Shown here in pieces: positions 26,022-34,479 of a stretch of DNA of 64,000 nucleotides. A program made the translations under genes and the position numbers. Each line of letters begins with the position of its first letter. Within the stretch, counting starts at the first letter, position 1. The notes below the pieces were generated by a model that was given only the letters and a program-made list of their open reading frames with translations, had not been told where the DNA came from and did not search any database. This stretch comes from Azohydromonas australica DSM 1124 (GTDB taxonomy: Bacteria > Pseudomonadota > Gammaproteobacteria > Burkholderiales > Burkholderiaceae_C), in contig NZ_KE387205.1 of the NCBI RefSeq assembly GCF_000430725.1, positions 357,454 to 421,453 on the forward strand. Reading direction: 5' to 3'.

Positions 26022-27221
26022 TCAGAGCCCCTCGCGCAGCAGTCCCCGCGCCGCCAGGTTGCCGATGAAGGCCCGCAGCCCGAAGCGCCAGGGCGGCGCC
26101 GTCTCGCTGTGCGTGACGCGGTTGAGCAGGGCGCCCAGCCGCTCGCTGCGGATGCTCACCAGGTCGCCGAGCTTGTGGGTGAAGCCGCCGCCGGGCTGGT
26201 CGCGGTCCTCGATGGGCGCGAAGAGGGTGCCCAGGAACAGCATGAAGCCGTCCGGGTACTGGTGCGCCGCCAGCGTCTGCGCCACCAGGTCCGTCGGGTC
26301 GCGGCTGATGCTGCTCATGGTGTTGATGCCACGCAGCTCGAAGCCGTCCTCGCCCGTGACGCGCAGGTGCACCGTCTCGCGGCGCACGTCGTCGAGGGTG
26401 AAGCTGGCGTCGAAGAGCCGGATGAAGGGGCCGATGGCGCAGGAGGCGTTGTTGTCCTTGGCCTTGCCCAGCAGCAGCGCGCTGCGGCCCTCGATGTCGC
26501 GCAGGTTGACGTCGTTGCCCAGCGTCGCGCCCACGATCTCGCCGCGGCTGTTGACGGCCAGCACCACCTCGGGCTCCGGGTTGTTCCAGGACGAGTCGGC
26601 GCGGATGCCGATGTCCTCGCCGCTGCCCACCGAGGACAGCACCGGCGCCTTGGTGAACACCTCCGCGTCCGGGCCGATGCCCACTTCCAGGTACTGCGAC
26701 CACAGCCCGCGCTGCTGCAGCAGCGCCTTGAGCGCCATGGCCTGCGGCGAGCCGGGCTTGATCTCCGCCAGGTTGCTGCCGACCAGCTCCAGCACCTGTG
26801 CCCGCAGCGCCTGGGCGCGCGAGGCGTCGCCGCGGGCCTGCTCCTCGATCACGCGTTCGACCAGGCTGGTGGCGAAGGTCACGCCCGCGGCCTTGACGAC
26901 CTGCAGGTCGCAGGGCGCCAGCAGCCAGGGCCGCGCCTCATCGCGGGCGCCGGGCAGGCTGTTGGCCAGCAGCGCCTGCACGTCGCACAGGCGCCGGCCG
27001 GCGGTCTCGCGCACGGCCTGCGCCGGGTCCTGCGACTCCAGCAGCGTGCTCACGGTGGGAAAGGCCTCGCTCAGGTCGAACACGCCTTCGTCGCGCAGCG
27101 CCACCACGGCGGGGCCGGCCACGGGCCCGGGTACCCAGGCGCGGCCGACCAGCGTGCCGGCGAGGGCGTCCGTGGGGAGGAGGGCGTCGGGGGCGAGGAG
27201 AGATTGAGTGGTGGTGGTCAT
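26022..27221 (-). CDS. Fumarylacetoacetate hydrolase-family protein, probable 2-keto-3-deoxy-sugar-acid dehydratase
   Basis: The 399-residue protein has the FAH-type C-terminal fold, with metal-binding acidic residues in NNPEPEVVLAVNSRGEIVG and LGNDVNLRDIEGRSALLLGKAKD. The length (about 390-400) and an N-terminal domain before the FAH domain resemble XylX-type 2-keto-3-deoxy-xylonate/arabonate dehydratases, which make alpha-ketoglutarate semialdehyde. It is the last gene of a leftward group with an IlvD/Edd-type sugar-acid dehydratase and a TRAP receptor, which supports that role. A hydrolase of a 2,4-diketo sugar acid is the main alternative. Confidence 0.75.
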   Translation of the reverse strand: MTTTTQSLLAPDALLPTDALAGTLVGRAWVPGPVAGPAVVALRDEGVFDLSEAFPTVSTLLESQDPAQAVRETAGRRLCDVQALLANSLPGARDEARPWLLAPCDLQVVKAAGVTFATSLVERVIEEQARGDASRAQALRAQVLELVGSNLAEIKPGSPQAMALKALLQQRGLWSQYLEVGIGPDAEVFTKAPVLSSVGSGEDIGIRADSSWNNPEPEVVLAVNSRGEIVGATLGNDVNLRDIEGRSALLLGKAKDNNASCAIGPFIRLFDASFTLDDVRRETVHLRVTGEDGFELRGINTMSSISRDPTDLVAQTLAAHQYPDGFMLFLGTLFAPIEDRDQPGGGFTHKLGDLVSIRSERLGALLNRVTHSETAPPWRFGLRAFIGNLAARGLLREGL

Positions 27222-27296
27222 GTCGGGATCCTTTCAATTCGTGAGGTTGGTAGCGTTCGCGGCGTCCCGAAGGCTGAGGCGCCACGCACCCCACCT

Positions 27297-27324
27297 CGTC
27301 ATCCCCGCGCAGGCGGGAATGACG
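27297..27324. repeat. Dispersed palindromic repeat, copy 2
   Basis: The element starts CGTCATCCCCGCG and ends CGGGAATGACG, an interrupted palindrome. It is flanked on the left by CCACGCACCC, a sequence also found just before the copy at 47821. This suggests that the mobile or amplified unit is larger than the palindrome. Confidence 0.8.
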
Positions 27325-27436
27325 AAGCAGCAGGCGTGGTGTGTCGGCTCGCGGCTACCGGCTGATGCAGGGCAGCTACCGGCTCAAGGCAGCTGGTTGA
27401 AGATGACCAGCCGGGGCTACCGCCTGGAGGCCGCCC

Positions 27437-29218
27437 TCAGTGGTTGTGCCGCGGCGTCTTCTGCGCGATGCGCCGGTACTTGAGCGCGAACTCCAGCGTC
27501 GCGCCCTCGGCGAGCTGGCCGGTCTTCTGCCGGTACAGCTCCTCCCACGGCGAATGGCTCTCGGGCACCGGCGGTTTCGGCAGCTCGCGCTTGCGGCGCT
27601 CGATCTCCTCCGGCGCCACCTGCGCGTTGCAGGTGCCGGCGTTGAGGTCGATGCAGATCATGTCGCCCGTGCGCAGCCACGCCAGCCCGCCGCCCACGGC
27701 GCTCTCGGGCGAGCAGTTCAGGATCGAGGGGCTGTCGGCGGTGCCGCTCTGGCGGCCGTCGCCCAGCGTGGGCAGCGTCTCGATGCCGCGGCGGATCAGC
27801 GCGTCCGGCGGCTGCATGTTCACCACCTCCGCCGAGCCCGGCCAGCCGATCGGACCGGCGCCGCGCATCACCAGGATGCAGCCCTCGTCGATGTCCAGGC
27901 TCGGGTCGTTGATGCGCGCGTGGTAGTCGTCCGAGCCCTCGAACACGATCGCCCGCGCCTCGAACACGCCCTCCAGCCCCGGCCGGCTCAGGTAGCGGCT
28001 GCGGAAGCGCTCCGAGATCACCGAGGTCTTCATGATCCCGAAGTCGAACAGGTTGCCGCTGAGCACCAGGAAGCCGGCCGCCTCCAGCAGCGGGTCGGCG
28101 AACGGGCGGATCACCTCGCGGTCCGTGGCCTCGCGACCCTCCAGGTTCTGCGCGATGCTGCGCCCGGTCACGGTCAGGCAGTCGCCGTGCAGCTTGCCGG
28201 CCTGCTGCAGTTCCCACATCACCGCCGGCACGCCGCCGGCGCGGTAGAAGCGCTCGCCCAGGTACTTGCCGGCGGGCTGCATGTTCACCAGCAGCGGCAG
28301 GTCGTAGGCGTGCTCGGTCCAGTCGCTCGGCCGCAGCTCCACGTCCGCGTGGCGCGCCATCGCCATGAGGTGCACCTGCGCGTTGCTGGAGCCGCCGCAG
28401 CAGCTGACCACCGACAGCGCGTTGAGGAAGCTCTCGCGCGTGAGCAGGCGCGAGGGCCGCAGGTCCTCGTAGGCCATCTCCACGATGCGCCGGCCGGTGT
28501 CGTAGGCCATCTGGCCGCGCTGGCGGTAGGGCGCCGGAATGGCGGCGCAGCCCGGCAGCGACAGTCCCAGCGCCTCGGCCACCGCGTTCATCGTGGAGGC
28601 GGTGCCCATGGTGTTGCAGTGCCCCGCCGAGGGCGCGCTGTCGCAGGCGCGCTGCAGGAACTCCTCCTCGTCGATCTCCCCGGCCGCCAGCTTGCGGCGG
28701 CTGCGCCAGATCACGGTGCCCGAACCCACCAGCTCGCCCTCGTGCCAGCCGTCGAGCATGGGACCGCCGGAGAGCACGATGGCCGGGATGTCCACCGTGC
28801 TGGCGGCCATGATCCCGGCCGGCGTGGTCTTGTCGCAGCCGGTAGTGAGCACCACAGCGTCGATGGGGTAGCCGTACAGGATCTCCACCAGCCCCAGGTA
28901 GGCCAGGTTGCGGTCCAGCGCGGCGGTGGGGCGGCGGCAGTTCTCGAAGATCGGGTGCACCGGAAATTCCATCGGGATGCCGCCGGCGTCGCGGATGCCG
29001 TCGCGCACGCGCTTGGCCAGCTCCAGGTGGATGCGGTTACAGGGCGAGAGGTCGCTGCCCGTCTGCGCGATGCCGATGATCGGCTTGCCGCAGCGCAGCT
29101 CGTCCGGCGTGATGCCGTAGTTCATGAAGCGCTCCAGGTAGAGCGCGGTCATGTCCGAGCGGTGCGGGTCGGCGAACCACTCGCGCGACCGGAAGGGGCG
29201 CTGGGGTTTCTTGTCCAT
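27437..29218 (-). CDS. IlvD/Edd-family sugar-acid dehydratase
   Basis: The 593-residue protein belongs to the iron-sulfur dihydroxy-acid/phosphogluconate dehydratase family. Cluster and metal cysteines are seen in IGIAQTGSDLSPCNRIH, LTTGCDKTTPAGIMAA and APSAGHCNTMGTASTMNAVAEALG. Length and these signatures fit the xylonate/arabinonate/galactonate dehydratase branch rather than biosynthetic IlvD. It would remove water from a sugar acid to give a 2-keto-3-deoxy acid, the substrate of the FAH-family enzyme downstream (215 bases away). Which sugar acid is used cannot be told. A TRAP receptor gene is 51 bases upstream. Confidence 0.85.
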   Translation of the reverse strand: MDKKPQRPFRSREWFADPHRSDMTALYLERFMNYGITPDELRCGKPIIGIAQTGSDLSPCNRIHLELAKRVRDGIRDAGGIPMEFPVHPIFENCRRPTAALDRNLAYLGLVEILYGYPIDAVVLTTGCDKTTPAGIMAASTVDIPAIVLSGGPMLDGWHEGELVGSGTVIWRSRRKLAAGEIDEEEFLQRACDSAPSAGHCNTMGTASTMNAVAEALGLSLPGCAAIPAPYRQRGQMAYDTGRRIVEMAYEDLRPSRLLTRESFLNALSVVSCCGGSSNAQVHLMAMARHADVELRPSDWTEHAYDLPLLVNMQPAGKYLGERFYRAGGVPAVMWELQQAGKLHGDCLTVTGRSIAQNLEGREATDREVIRPFADPLLEAAGFLVLSGNLFDFGIMKTSVISERFRSRYLSRPGLEGVFEARAIVFEGSDDYHARINDPSLDIDEGCILVMRGAGPIGWPGSAEVVNMQPPDALIRRGIETLPTLGDGRQSGTADSPSILNCSPESAVGGGLAWLRTGDMICIDLNAGTCNAQVAPEEIERRKRELPKPPVPESHSPWEELYRQKTGQLAEGATLEFALKYRRIAQKTPRHNH

Positions 29219-29269
29219 GGGGTGCTTCCGTGCGTGTAGGGGCGCGGGCGCGGTGCCCGCGCCGGGGGC

Positions 29270-30274
29270 TTACTTCTTGCGCGCCTTCTCCAGCTCGGAC
29301 ATCAGCTCGCGCGTGCTGTCCTCGCCGAATTCCTTGCTGAACTTGGCCACCACCGGCTGCAGCTTCTCGCGCAGCTTGGCCTGCTCGGCCGCGGGCAATT
29401 CCGTGACCTGCATGCCCGACTTCTTCAGCTCGCCCAGCGCCTTGTCGCCGAAGGCGCGGATGGTCTGGCGCTCGTAGAGCGTGGCCTCGCGCGCGGCCTC
29501 CGTGACGAGCTTCTGCTCCTCGGCCGAGAGGGTGTCCCAGGTCTTCTTCGACATCAGCAGCACCCAGGCGCTGTAGATGTGGCGCGAGAGCACCAGGTGC
29601 TTCTGCACCTCGTAGAACTTGCTGGCCAGGATGGTGGCGGTGGGGTTCTCCTGACCGTCCACCGCCTTCTGCTCCATGGCGGAATACAGCTCGGTGAAGG
29701 GCATGGGCGTGGCGTTGGCGCCCAGGGCGTTGAAGCTCTCGATGAACAGCGGGTTCTGGATCACGCGCAGCTTGAGCCCGGCCAGGTCCTCGGCCTTGGT
29801 GATGGGGCGGCGCGAGTTGGTCACGTGGCGGAAGCCGTTCTCCCAGAAGCCCAGGCCCACCAGCCCCTTCTCGGGCAGCTTGGCCAGCAGCTTCTGGCCG
29901 AAGGCGCTGTCCAGCACCGCGTCGGCCTCGTGCTCGTTGGCGAAGGTCAGCGGCAGGTTGAGCACGCCGAAGTCCTTCACCAGCGTCACCAGCGTGGAGC
30001 TGTCGGGCACCGTCATCTCCAGCGTGCCGCCGCGCAGCGCCGCGGTCATCGTCACGTCGTTGCCCAGCGTGCCGCTGGCGAAGAGCTTGGCGCCGAGCTT
30101 GCCGCCGCTCTTCTGCGCCAGCAGCTCGTTGAAGCGCTTGACCGCCAGCGCCTGCGGATGATCGTCGCTCAGGCCGATGCCGACCTTGAACACGCGCTCC
30201 TTGACCTGTGCGGCGGCCGGACCGGCCAGCGCCGCCAGGACTGCCGCGGCCAGGGCGAGGGATTTGAATTTCAT
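29270..30274 (-). CDS. TRAP transporter solute-binding protein (DctP family)
   Basis: The 334-residue protein has a cleavable signal (MKFKSLALAAAVLAALAG, cut after AAAQ) and the DctP fold: KVGIGLSDDHPQALAVKRFNELLA at the start, LAGLKLRVIQNPLFIESFNALGANATPMPFTELY in the middle with the conserved arginine, and the long C-terminal helix. It would bind a carboxylate, here probably a sugar acid, in the periplasm. Only the receptor is present; the DctQ and DctM membrane subunits are not in the window. I use MKFKSL at 30274, not an upstream basic extension. Confidence 0.9.
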   Translation of the reverse strand: MKFKSLALAAAVLAALAGPAAAQVKERVFKVGIGLSDDHPQALAVKRFNELLAQKSGGKLGAKLFASGTLGNDVTMTAALRGGTLEMTVPDSSTLVTLVKDFGVLNLPLTFANEHEADAVLDSAFGQKLLAKLPEKGLVGLGFWENGFRHVTNSRRPITKAEDLAGLKLRVIQNPLFIESFNALGANATPMPFTELYSAMEQKAVDGQENPTATILASKFYEVQKHLVLSRHIYSAWVLLMSKKTWDTLSAEEQKLVTEAAREATLYERQTIRAFGDKALGELKKSGMQVTELPAAEQAKLREKLQPVVAKFSKEFGEDSTRELMSELEKARKK

Positions 30275-30432
30275 GCTTGTCTCCTGAGGCTTGTGCTTGG
30301 AACGGGGGTCTGCGCCCCGGCGCCGGCCGGTTCGCGCTTCCTGCCGCAAGGGCACAGGCTAGGCCAGTCCTGAAAATGGGTCCAATCACCGTTTCGTTAA
30401 AATCCATTCCAGGAAGTTATTGATGGATCAGC

Positions 30433-31392
30433 GTGTCGGGAAAACCCTTAACCACGGCCCAGGCCTGCGGCCGGTTGCGTTTCAGGCATCTGCAGTTTCT
30501 GGAAATCCTGGGCCGCACGCGCAATCTGCGCCTCACGGCGGAGCAGATGCACATCACCCAGCCCGCGGCCACCAAGATATTGCTGGACATCGAGGAGATA
30601 TTCGAAGCCCGGCTGTTCGAGCGGCTGCCGCGGGAAATGCGTCCCAACGAGCTGGGATTGTTCGTGCTGCGTTATGCCGCGGCCACGCTGGCCGGGCAGA
30701 AGAAATTCGTCGATGAATTCAACGCGTTGAAGCAGGGCGGGCACGGGCACGTGGCGGTGGGCGCCATTTCCGGCTCCGCCGCGCACCTGCTGACGGCCGC
30801 GGTGCGGGAGGCGCACCGGCGCCGCCCGCTGCTGGTGCTGAAGCTCTTCGAGCAGAGCAGCGACCAGCTCATCGCCTGGCTGGCCGAGCGCCGGATCGAC
30901 CTGATGATCGGCCGCTTCACCGAGCCCGCCCAGCAGGGGCCGTTCCAGTACGAGCGCCTGAGCAGCGAGGCGCTGTGCGTGGTGGCCGGCGCCGCGCACC
31001 CGCTGCGCGAATTCCGTCCGTCATCGCTGCAGGAGCTGTCCAGCTGGCCCTGGATTCTCTATCCGCAGCCCACCGCGCTGAGAAAGGTGTCCGACGCCAT
31101 CTTCGACGCCGCCAACCTGCTGCCCACCGCGGGCATCGTGGAAACCACGTCATTCCTGTTTGCGCTGGAATTGCTCCAATCCACGCCCATGCTGTCGCTT
31201 CAGCCCGCGGCGCTGGTGGACAAATACGTGCAAAAAGGCCTGCTGGCACGCATCCCCCTGGAAACTCCAAGCCACATGCCCGATTACGGCCTGATCACGC
31301 GCCAGGGCGAAATACCGGCGCCGGCAGTGCAGGAATTCATGGACATCCTGCGGGACCTGGCGGGCGGGCGCGAAACGCTGCCCGCGGGCTGA
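30433..31392 (+). CDS. LysR-family regulator, GbpR-like
   Basis: The 319-residue protein is a LysR regulator whose N terminus (RFRHLQFLEILGRTRNLRLTAEQMHITQPAATKILLDIE) resembles the GbpR group that controls sugar and sugar-acid uptake in proteobacteria. The effector domain follows. Translation is assigned to GTG at 30433, since the nearby ATG at 30423 is in another frame. It is divergent from the TRAP-dehydratase-FAH group across 158 bases. That gap is AT-richer and holds an AATGG/CCATT half-site pair (30375-30408). It probably regulates that group. Confidence 0.85.
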   Translation: MSGKPLTTAQACGRLRFRHLQFLEILGRTRNLRLTAEQMHITQPAATKILLDIEEIFEARLFERLPREMRPNELGLFVLRYAAATLAGQKKFVDEFNALKQGGHGHVAVGAISGSAAHLLTAAVREAHRRRPLLVLKLFEQSSDQLIAWLAERRIDLMIGRFTEPAQQGPFQYERLSSEALCVVAGAAHPLREFRPSSLQELSSWPWILYPQPTALRKVSDAIFDAANLLPTAGIVETTSFLFALELLQSTPMLSLQPAALVDKYVQKGLLARIPLETPSHMPDYGLITRQGEIPAPAVQEFMDILRDLAGGRETLPAG

Positions 31393-31402
31393 CCGGTCCG
31401 GC

Positions 31403-33205
31403 TCAAACCCCGTCCTCGACCAGCGGCGCCAGGCTGCCCGCCGTCACCGTGATGCGCGTGCGCCGCAGCAGCGACTGCGCCGGCGCGCTGCCGTCGGCTT
31501 CGAGCGGCTTGACCTTGTTGAACACCGCCACCAGGCGATCCGCCGTGAGCGTGACGCTGGCATAGCCCTGGGCATCGTGGTCGGCGTGCAGCAGGTCGGG
31601 GTTGTGCTCGCGCAGCAGGCCGTTGAGCGCCTCCGGCACGCCCGCCAGGCTTTCCAGCGGCGTGCCGACGACGGCCGAGCGGACGCCGCTGAACAGGCTG
31701 GCGCTGCTGATGCCCGCGCTCACCAGGTCCACCAGCACCGGCGTGCCCACCGCCGGGTCGGGCAGGTCGCGCACCACGCCGCACTGGAAAGCGTGCAGGT
31801 CGCCGGTGAGCGCCACCACGTTCCTGATGCCCTCGGACTTCAGCCAGCCCAGCACCTCGGCCTTGTGGGCCGGATAGCCGTCCCAGGAATCGCCGGCGAG
31901 CACGTACACCGTGTCCAGCGGCGAAGGCAGCACATCGCGCAGGTCCGCCCACAGGCGGTTGAGCATCACGGCGTTGCCCCAGAGCTTCCAGGCCGCGGTG
32001 GAAGTCTTGAGCGTGTCCTTCCACCACTGGGTCTGCGTGGGTCCCAGGATGGACGGTGGCCGTCCCAGCGCCAGCGTGCGCACGCGCTCGGCCTGTTCCA
32101 GCAGCGGCTGCTGCACGAACAGCCGCGCGCCGAACGCATCGTTGCCGTTGACGGGGTCGTGGCCCAGGCCCAACGCCAACGCGGCCTCGCTCACCACGTG
32201 GTCATCGCGGTAGAGCCGCTCGTCGGTCATGACCAGGTGCGCCAGCGCGCCGAAGCGGAAGTCGCGGTAGAGGCGCAGGTTGTCGTAGGCGGTGTTGGCG
32301 CTGTCGAAGGAGACGTCGCCGAAGTCCACCGGCATGTACTCGACCCAGGCCTGGTTGGCCGCGCGCCGCCGCGGCGTGTCCTGCCGATTGGCGTTGGTGT
32401 AGGTGTCGTGGTCCTGCCAGCCGTCGTCGCTGAACTCGTGGTCGTCCCAGATCGCCACCATGGGAAAGCGCGTGTGCACCTGCTGCAGCCGCGCGTCGCC
32501 GCGGTAGGTGCGGTACAGGTTGCGGTAGTCGGCCAGCGTCACGGCGCAGCGGCTGCCGTCGGAAAGCGTCGCGCCGTCCGGGAACGCGATGGGCGCGTGC
32601 GCCGGCTCCACCCGTCCCCTCTGCGCGGGCGTGCCAACGGCCTCGTACACGTAATCGCCCACGTGCACCACGAAGTCCAGCTCCTCGGCGGCCAGCAGCG
32701 ACATCGCCTGCCAGTGGTTGACGCTCCAGTCCTGGCAGCACAGCCAGGCAAAGCGCAACTGGGCCACGGCCGCGTCCGGCGCGGGTGCCGTGCGCGTGCG
32801 GCCCACGGGGCTGAAGTCGCTGCCGGCCACGAAGCGGTAGAAGAGGGTCGTGGCGGACGGCAGCCCGGTGACCTTGGCCCGCACGGTGAAGTCGTGGGCG
32901 GCGCTGGCCACCAGCGGCACCTGCGCCAGCAGCGTCTCGAAGCGCTCGCCGGTGGACACCTGCAGGCTCAAGGGCAGGTCGGCCGAGGACGCGCCGGTGT
33001 TCACGCAACGGGTCCAGAACACCATGCTGCTGTCGCGGGGATCGCCGCTGGCCACCGACTGCGGAAAGGCGGCCTGGCCCACGGGCGGCGGCGGCACGCT
33101 GCCGCCGTCGTCACCATCATCGTCGTCCCCACTGCCGCAGGCCCCGAGGACGGCGGGAGCCACGGTGAAGAAGGCGGCGCGCGAGAGGAACTGTCGGCGG
33201 TCCAT
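31403..33205 (-). CDS. phoD: PhoD-family alkaline phosphatase/phosphodiesterase, Tat-exported lipoprotein
   Basis: The 600-residue protein starts with a twin-arginine signal (DRRQFLSRAAFF) that ends in a lipobox (VLGAC), then an Asp/Gly-rich linker. The PhoD pattern follows: PQSVASGDPRDSSMVFWTRC in the N-terminal Fn3-like domain, then a metallophosphatase core with HVGDYVYE, AIWDDHEFSDD and LAGDSWDG/LTGDLHAF metal-binding segments. It would hydrolyse phosphomono- or diesters outside the inner membrane using Fe and Ca. The surrounding phosphate genes fit a role in phosphate scavenging. It converges on the GbpR-like gene with 10 bases between the stop codons. Confidence 0.92.
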   Translation of the reverse strand: MDRRQFLSRAAFFTVAPAVLGACGSGDDDDGDDGGSVPPPPVGQAAFPQSVASGDPRDSSMVFWTRCVNTGASSADLPLSLQVSTGERFETLLAQVPLVASAAHDFTVRAKVTGLPSATTLFYRFVAGSDFSPVGRTRTAPAPDAAVAQLRFAWLCCQDWSVNHWQAMSLLAAEELDFVVHVGDYVYEAVGTPAQRGRVEPAHAPIAFPDGATLSDGSRCAVTLADYRNLYRTYRGDARLQQVHTRFPMVAIWDDHEFSDDGWQDHDTYTNANRQDTPRRRAANQAWVEYMPVDFGDVSFDSANTAYDNLRLYRDFRFGALAHLVMTDERLYRDDHVVSEAALALGLGHDPVNGNDAFGARLFVQQPLLEQAERVRTLALGRPPSILGPTQTQWWKDTLKTSTAAWKLWGNAVMLNRLWADLRDVLPSPLDTVYVLAGDSWDGYPAHKAEVLGWLKSEGIRNVVALTGDLHAFQCGVVRDLPDPAVGTPVLVDLVSAGISSASLFSGVRSAVVGTPLESLAGVPEALNGLLREHNPDLLHADHDAQGYASVTLTADRLVAVFNKVKPLEADGSAPAQSLLRRTRITVTAGSLAPLVEDGV

Positions 33206-33257
33206 GCAGGCTCTCCAGGGTTGAGGAGCAAGCGGCCGATCTTGCGCCGCGTGGCCG

Positions 33258-33275
33258 CGGTCAAGATTCCGTCAC
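33258..33275 (+). promoter_or_regulatory. Pho-box-like repeat between phoD and the GNAT remnant
   Basis: CGGTCAA-GATT-CCGTCAC has two GTCA cores 11 bases apart. It lies 53 bases upstream of phoD but in the orientation away from it, so its function in phoD control is doubtful. Confidence 0.3.
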
Positions 33276-33314
33276 ACCGTCTGCCCACACTGGCTTCATC
33301 CCGGCAGACCCGCC

Positions 33315-33534
33315 ATGCCCGACTGGACCCTGCGCGACGCCCGCCCCGACGACCTGGGCGGCGTCGCCACGCTCTACGAGACCTCGGGCCTGGACGCCCT
33401 GGGCAGCAGCGAGCTTGAGACGCTGTGCATCAGCTACCCATGCCTTCCACGAGCGGCTGGGCTTCAGGCGCCACGGCCTGAGCTTCGTGGTGGACGCGAG
33501 CCCTCCTGGAGCCTCGCCGGCAAGCGCACGCTGA
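33315..33534 (+). pseudogene. Remnant of a GNAT acetyltransferase gene
   Basis: The first 36 codons read MPDWTLRDARPDDLGGVATL and continue to SSELE, a good GNAT N terminus. In another frame, from 33439 to the TGA at 33532-33534, the sequence reads HAFHERLGFRRHGLSFVV, which is a typical GNAT C terminus. The central acetyl-CoA-binding part (about 80-100 residues in a normal GNAT) is missing. A deletion plus frame change explains this. The gene is therefore broken and should not give a functional enzyme. Confidence 0.75.
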
Positions 33535-33536
33535 AC

Positions 33537-33905
33537 TCAGCCGCCCACCAGCTTGCGGACCGAGCCGATCACCGCGGGCCCGTTGAAGGGCTTGACGATC
33601 CAGCCCTTGATGCCGGCGGCCCTGCCGCGCTCCTTCATGGCCGGCGAGTTCTCAGTGGTCAGCATGATGATGTTGACCGTCTTGTTGCCCAGCTCGCCGC
33701 GCACCCGCTCGGCCATCGACAGCCCGTCCAGGTTGGGCATGTTGACGTCGCACAGTACCAGCCTGATGCCGGCATCCGCCCGCAGCTTGCCCAGCGCGTC
33801 GCGCCCGTCCACGGCGTAGGCCACGCTCAGGCCGTTGCTGGACAGGAAGCTGCCCACTTCCGTGCGGACGGTGCTCGAATCGTCCACCACGAGGATTTGT
33901 GCCAT
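33537..33905 (-). CDS. CheY-like single-domain response regulator
   Basis: The 122-residue protein is a stand-alone receiver: acidic pair D8-D9 (VVDDSS), phospho-acceptor D53 (VLCDVNMPNLDG), T in MLTTENS and K in IVKPFNGP. No output domain is present. It is the last gene of a leftward cassette with a CheA-like kinase, an MCP-like protein and a CheX-like protein, so it is probably phosphorylated by that kinase. Its target could be the flagellar motor, a pilus motor or another enzyme. Confidence 0.9.
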   Translation of the reverse strand: MAQILVVDDSSTVRTEVGSFLSSNGLSVAYAVDGRDALGKLRADAGIRLVLCDVNMPNLDGLSMAERVRGELGNKTVNIIMLTTENSPAMKERGRAAGIKGWIVKPFNGPAVIGSVRKLVGG

Positions 33906-33927
33906 TGGAATTGCCTCTCTACAGGGA

Positions 33928-34479
33928 TCAGAAAAGTTCCAGCTCGCCCGCGGCCTCGGCCGGGGCTTGCTGCGTTGGCGGCGGGTCGAAGTCCAGCTCG
34001 CCCTGCTCGCAGACGCACAGGCTCAGGTGCAGGCGCTCGCCGCCGTCCAGATCCAGCCGGTAGTGGCGCAGGTAACCGGGCCGCAGCCGGCCCAGGTGCC
34101 GCAGGCTCTCGCGGTCCACGATGTGGGGCGTGGACATGCCCAGGCAGGCGAAGACCTGGCCCAGCTCGCGCTTGAGCGCGCCGCAGCCGAGGTTGCCGTA
34201 CTCCGACATGGCGTCCAGCAGCCACTGCGGCGACGGTGCCGCGTCCCCCAGCCCCTTGAGCCGCGCCAGCAGCGCCCGGGTTTGAGCGTCGGCGTCGAAG
34301 TGCAGGAACAGCATCAGCCGGAAGCTGCAGCCCGCCACGGAGAGCATGACGGCCCGCTGACCGCTGACCTGCTCGAAGCCGTCGACCGGGCCGAAACCGG
34401 CCAGCGCCCCCGCGAAGGTGCTGCGCATGCTGGCGCACAGCATCTGGTCGAAGGCCATCCTGGCGCGGTGGCCGATCAT
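33928..34479 (-). CDS. CheX/CheC-like chemotaxis phosphatase family protein
   Basis: The 183-residue protein carries an E-x-x-N signature followed by proline (EYGNLGCGALKREL, then P after a 21-residue gap), close to the E-x-x-N-(x22)-P motif of CheC/CheX/FliY phosphatases that dephosphorylate CheY-P. Only one such motif is present, as in CheX. The C-terminal tail is Pro/Ala/Glu rich and likely disordered. Its ATG overlaps the stop of the MCP-like gene by four bases (ATGA), and cheY follows after 22 bases. It would thus reset the cassette's CheY. The fold assignment rests on this motif and context only. Confidence 0.65.
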   Translation of the reverse strand: MIGHRARMAFDQMLCASMRSTFAGALAGFGPVDGFEQVSGQRAVMLSVAGCSFRLMLFLHFDADAQTRALLARLKGLGDAAPSPQWLLDAMSEYGNLGCGALKRELGQVFACLGMSTPHIVDRESLRHLGRLRPGYLRHYRLDLDGGERLHLSLCVCEQGELDFDPPPTQQAPAEAAGELELF

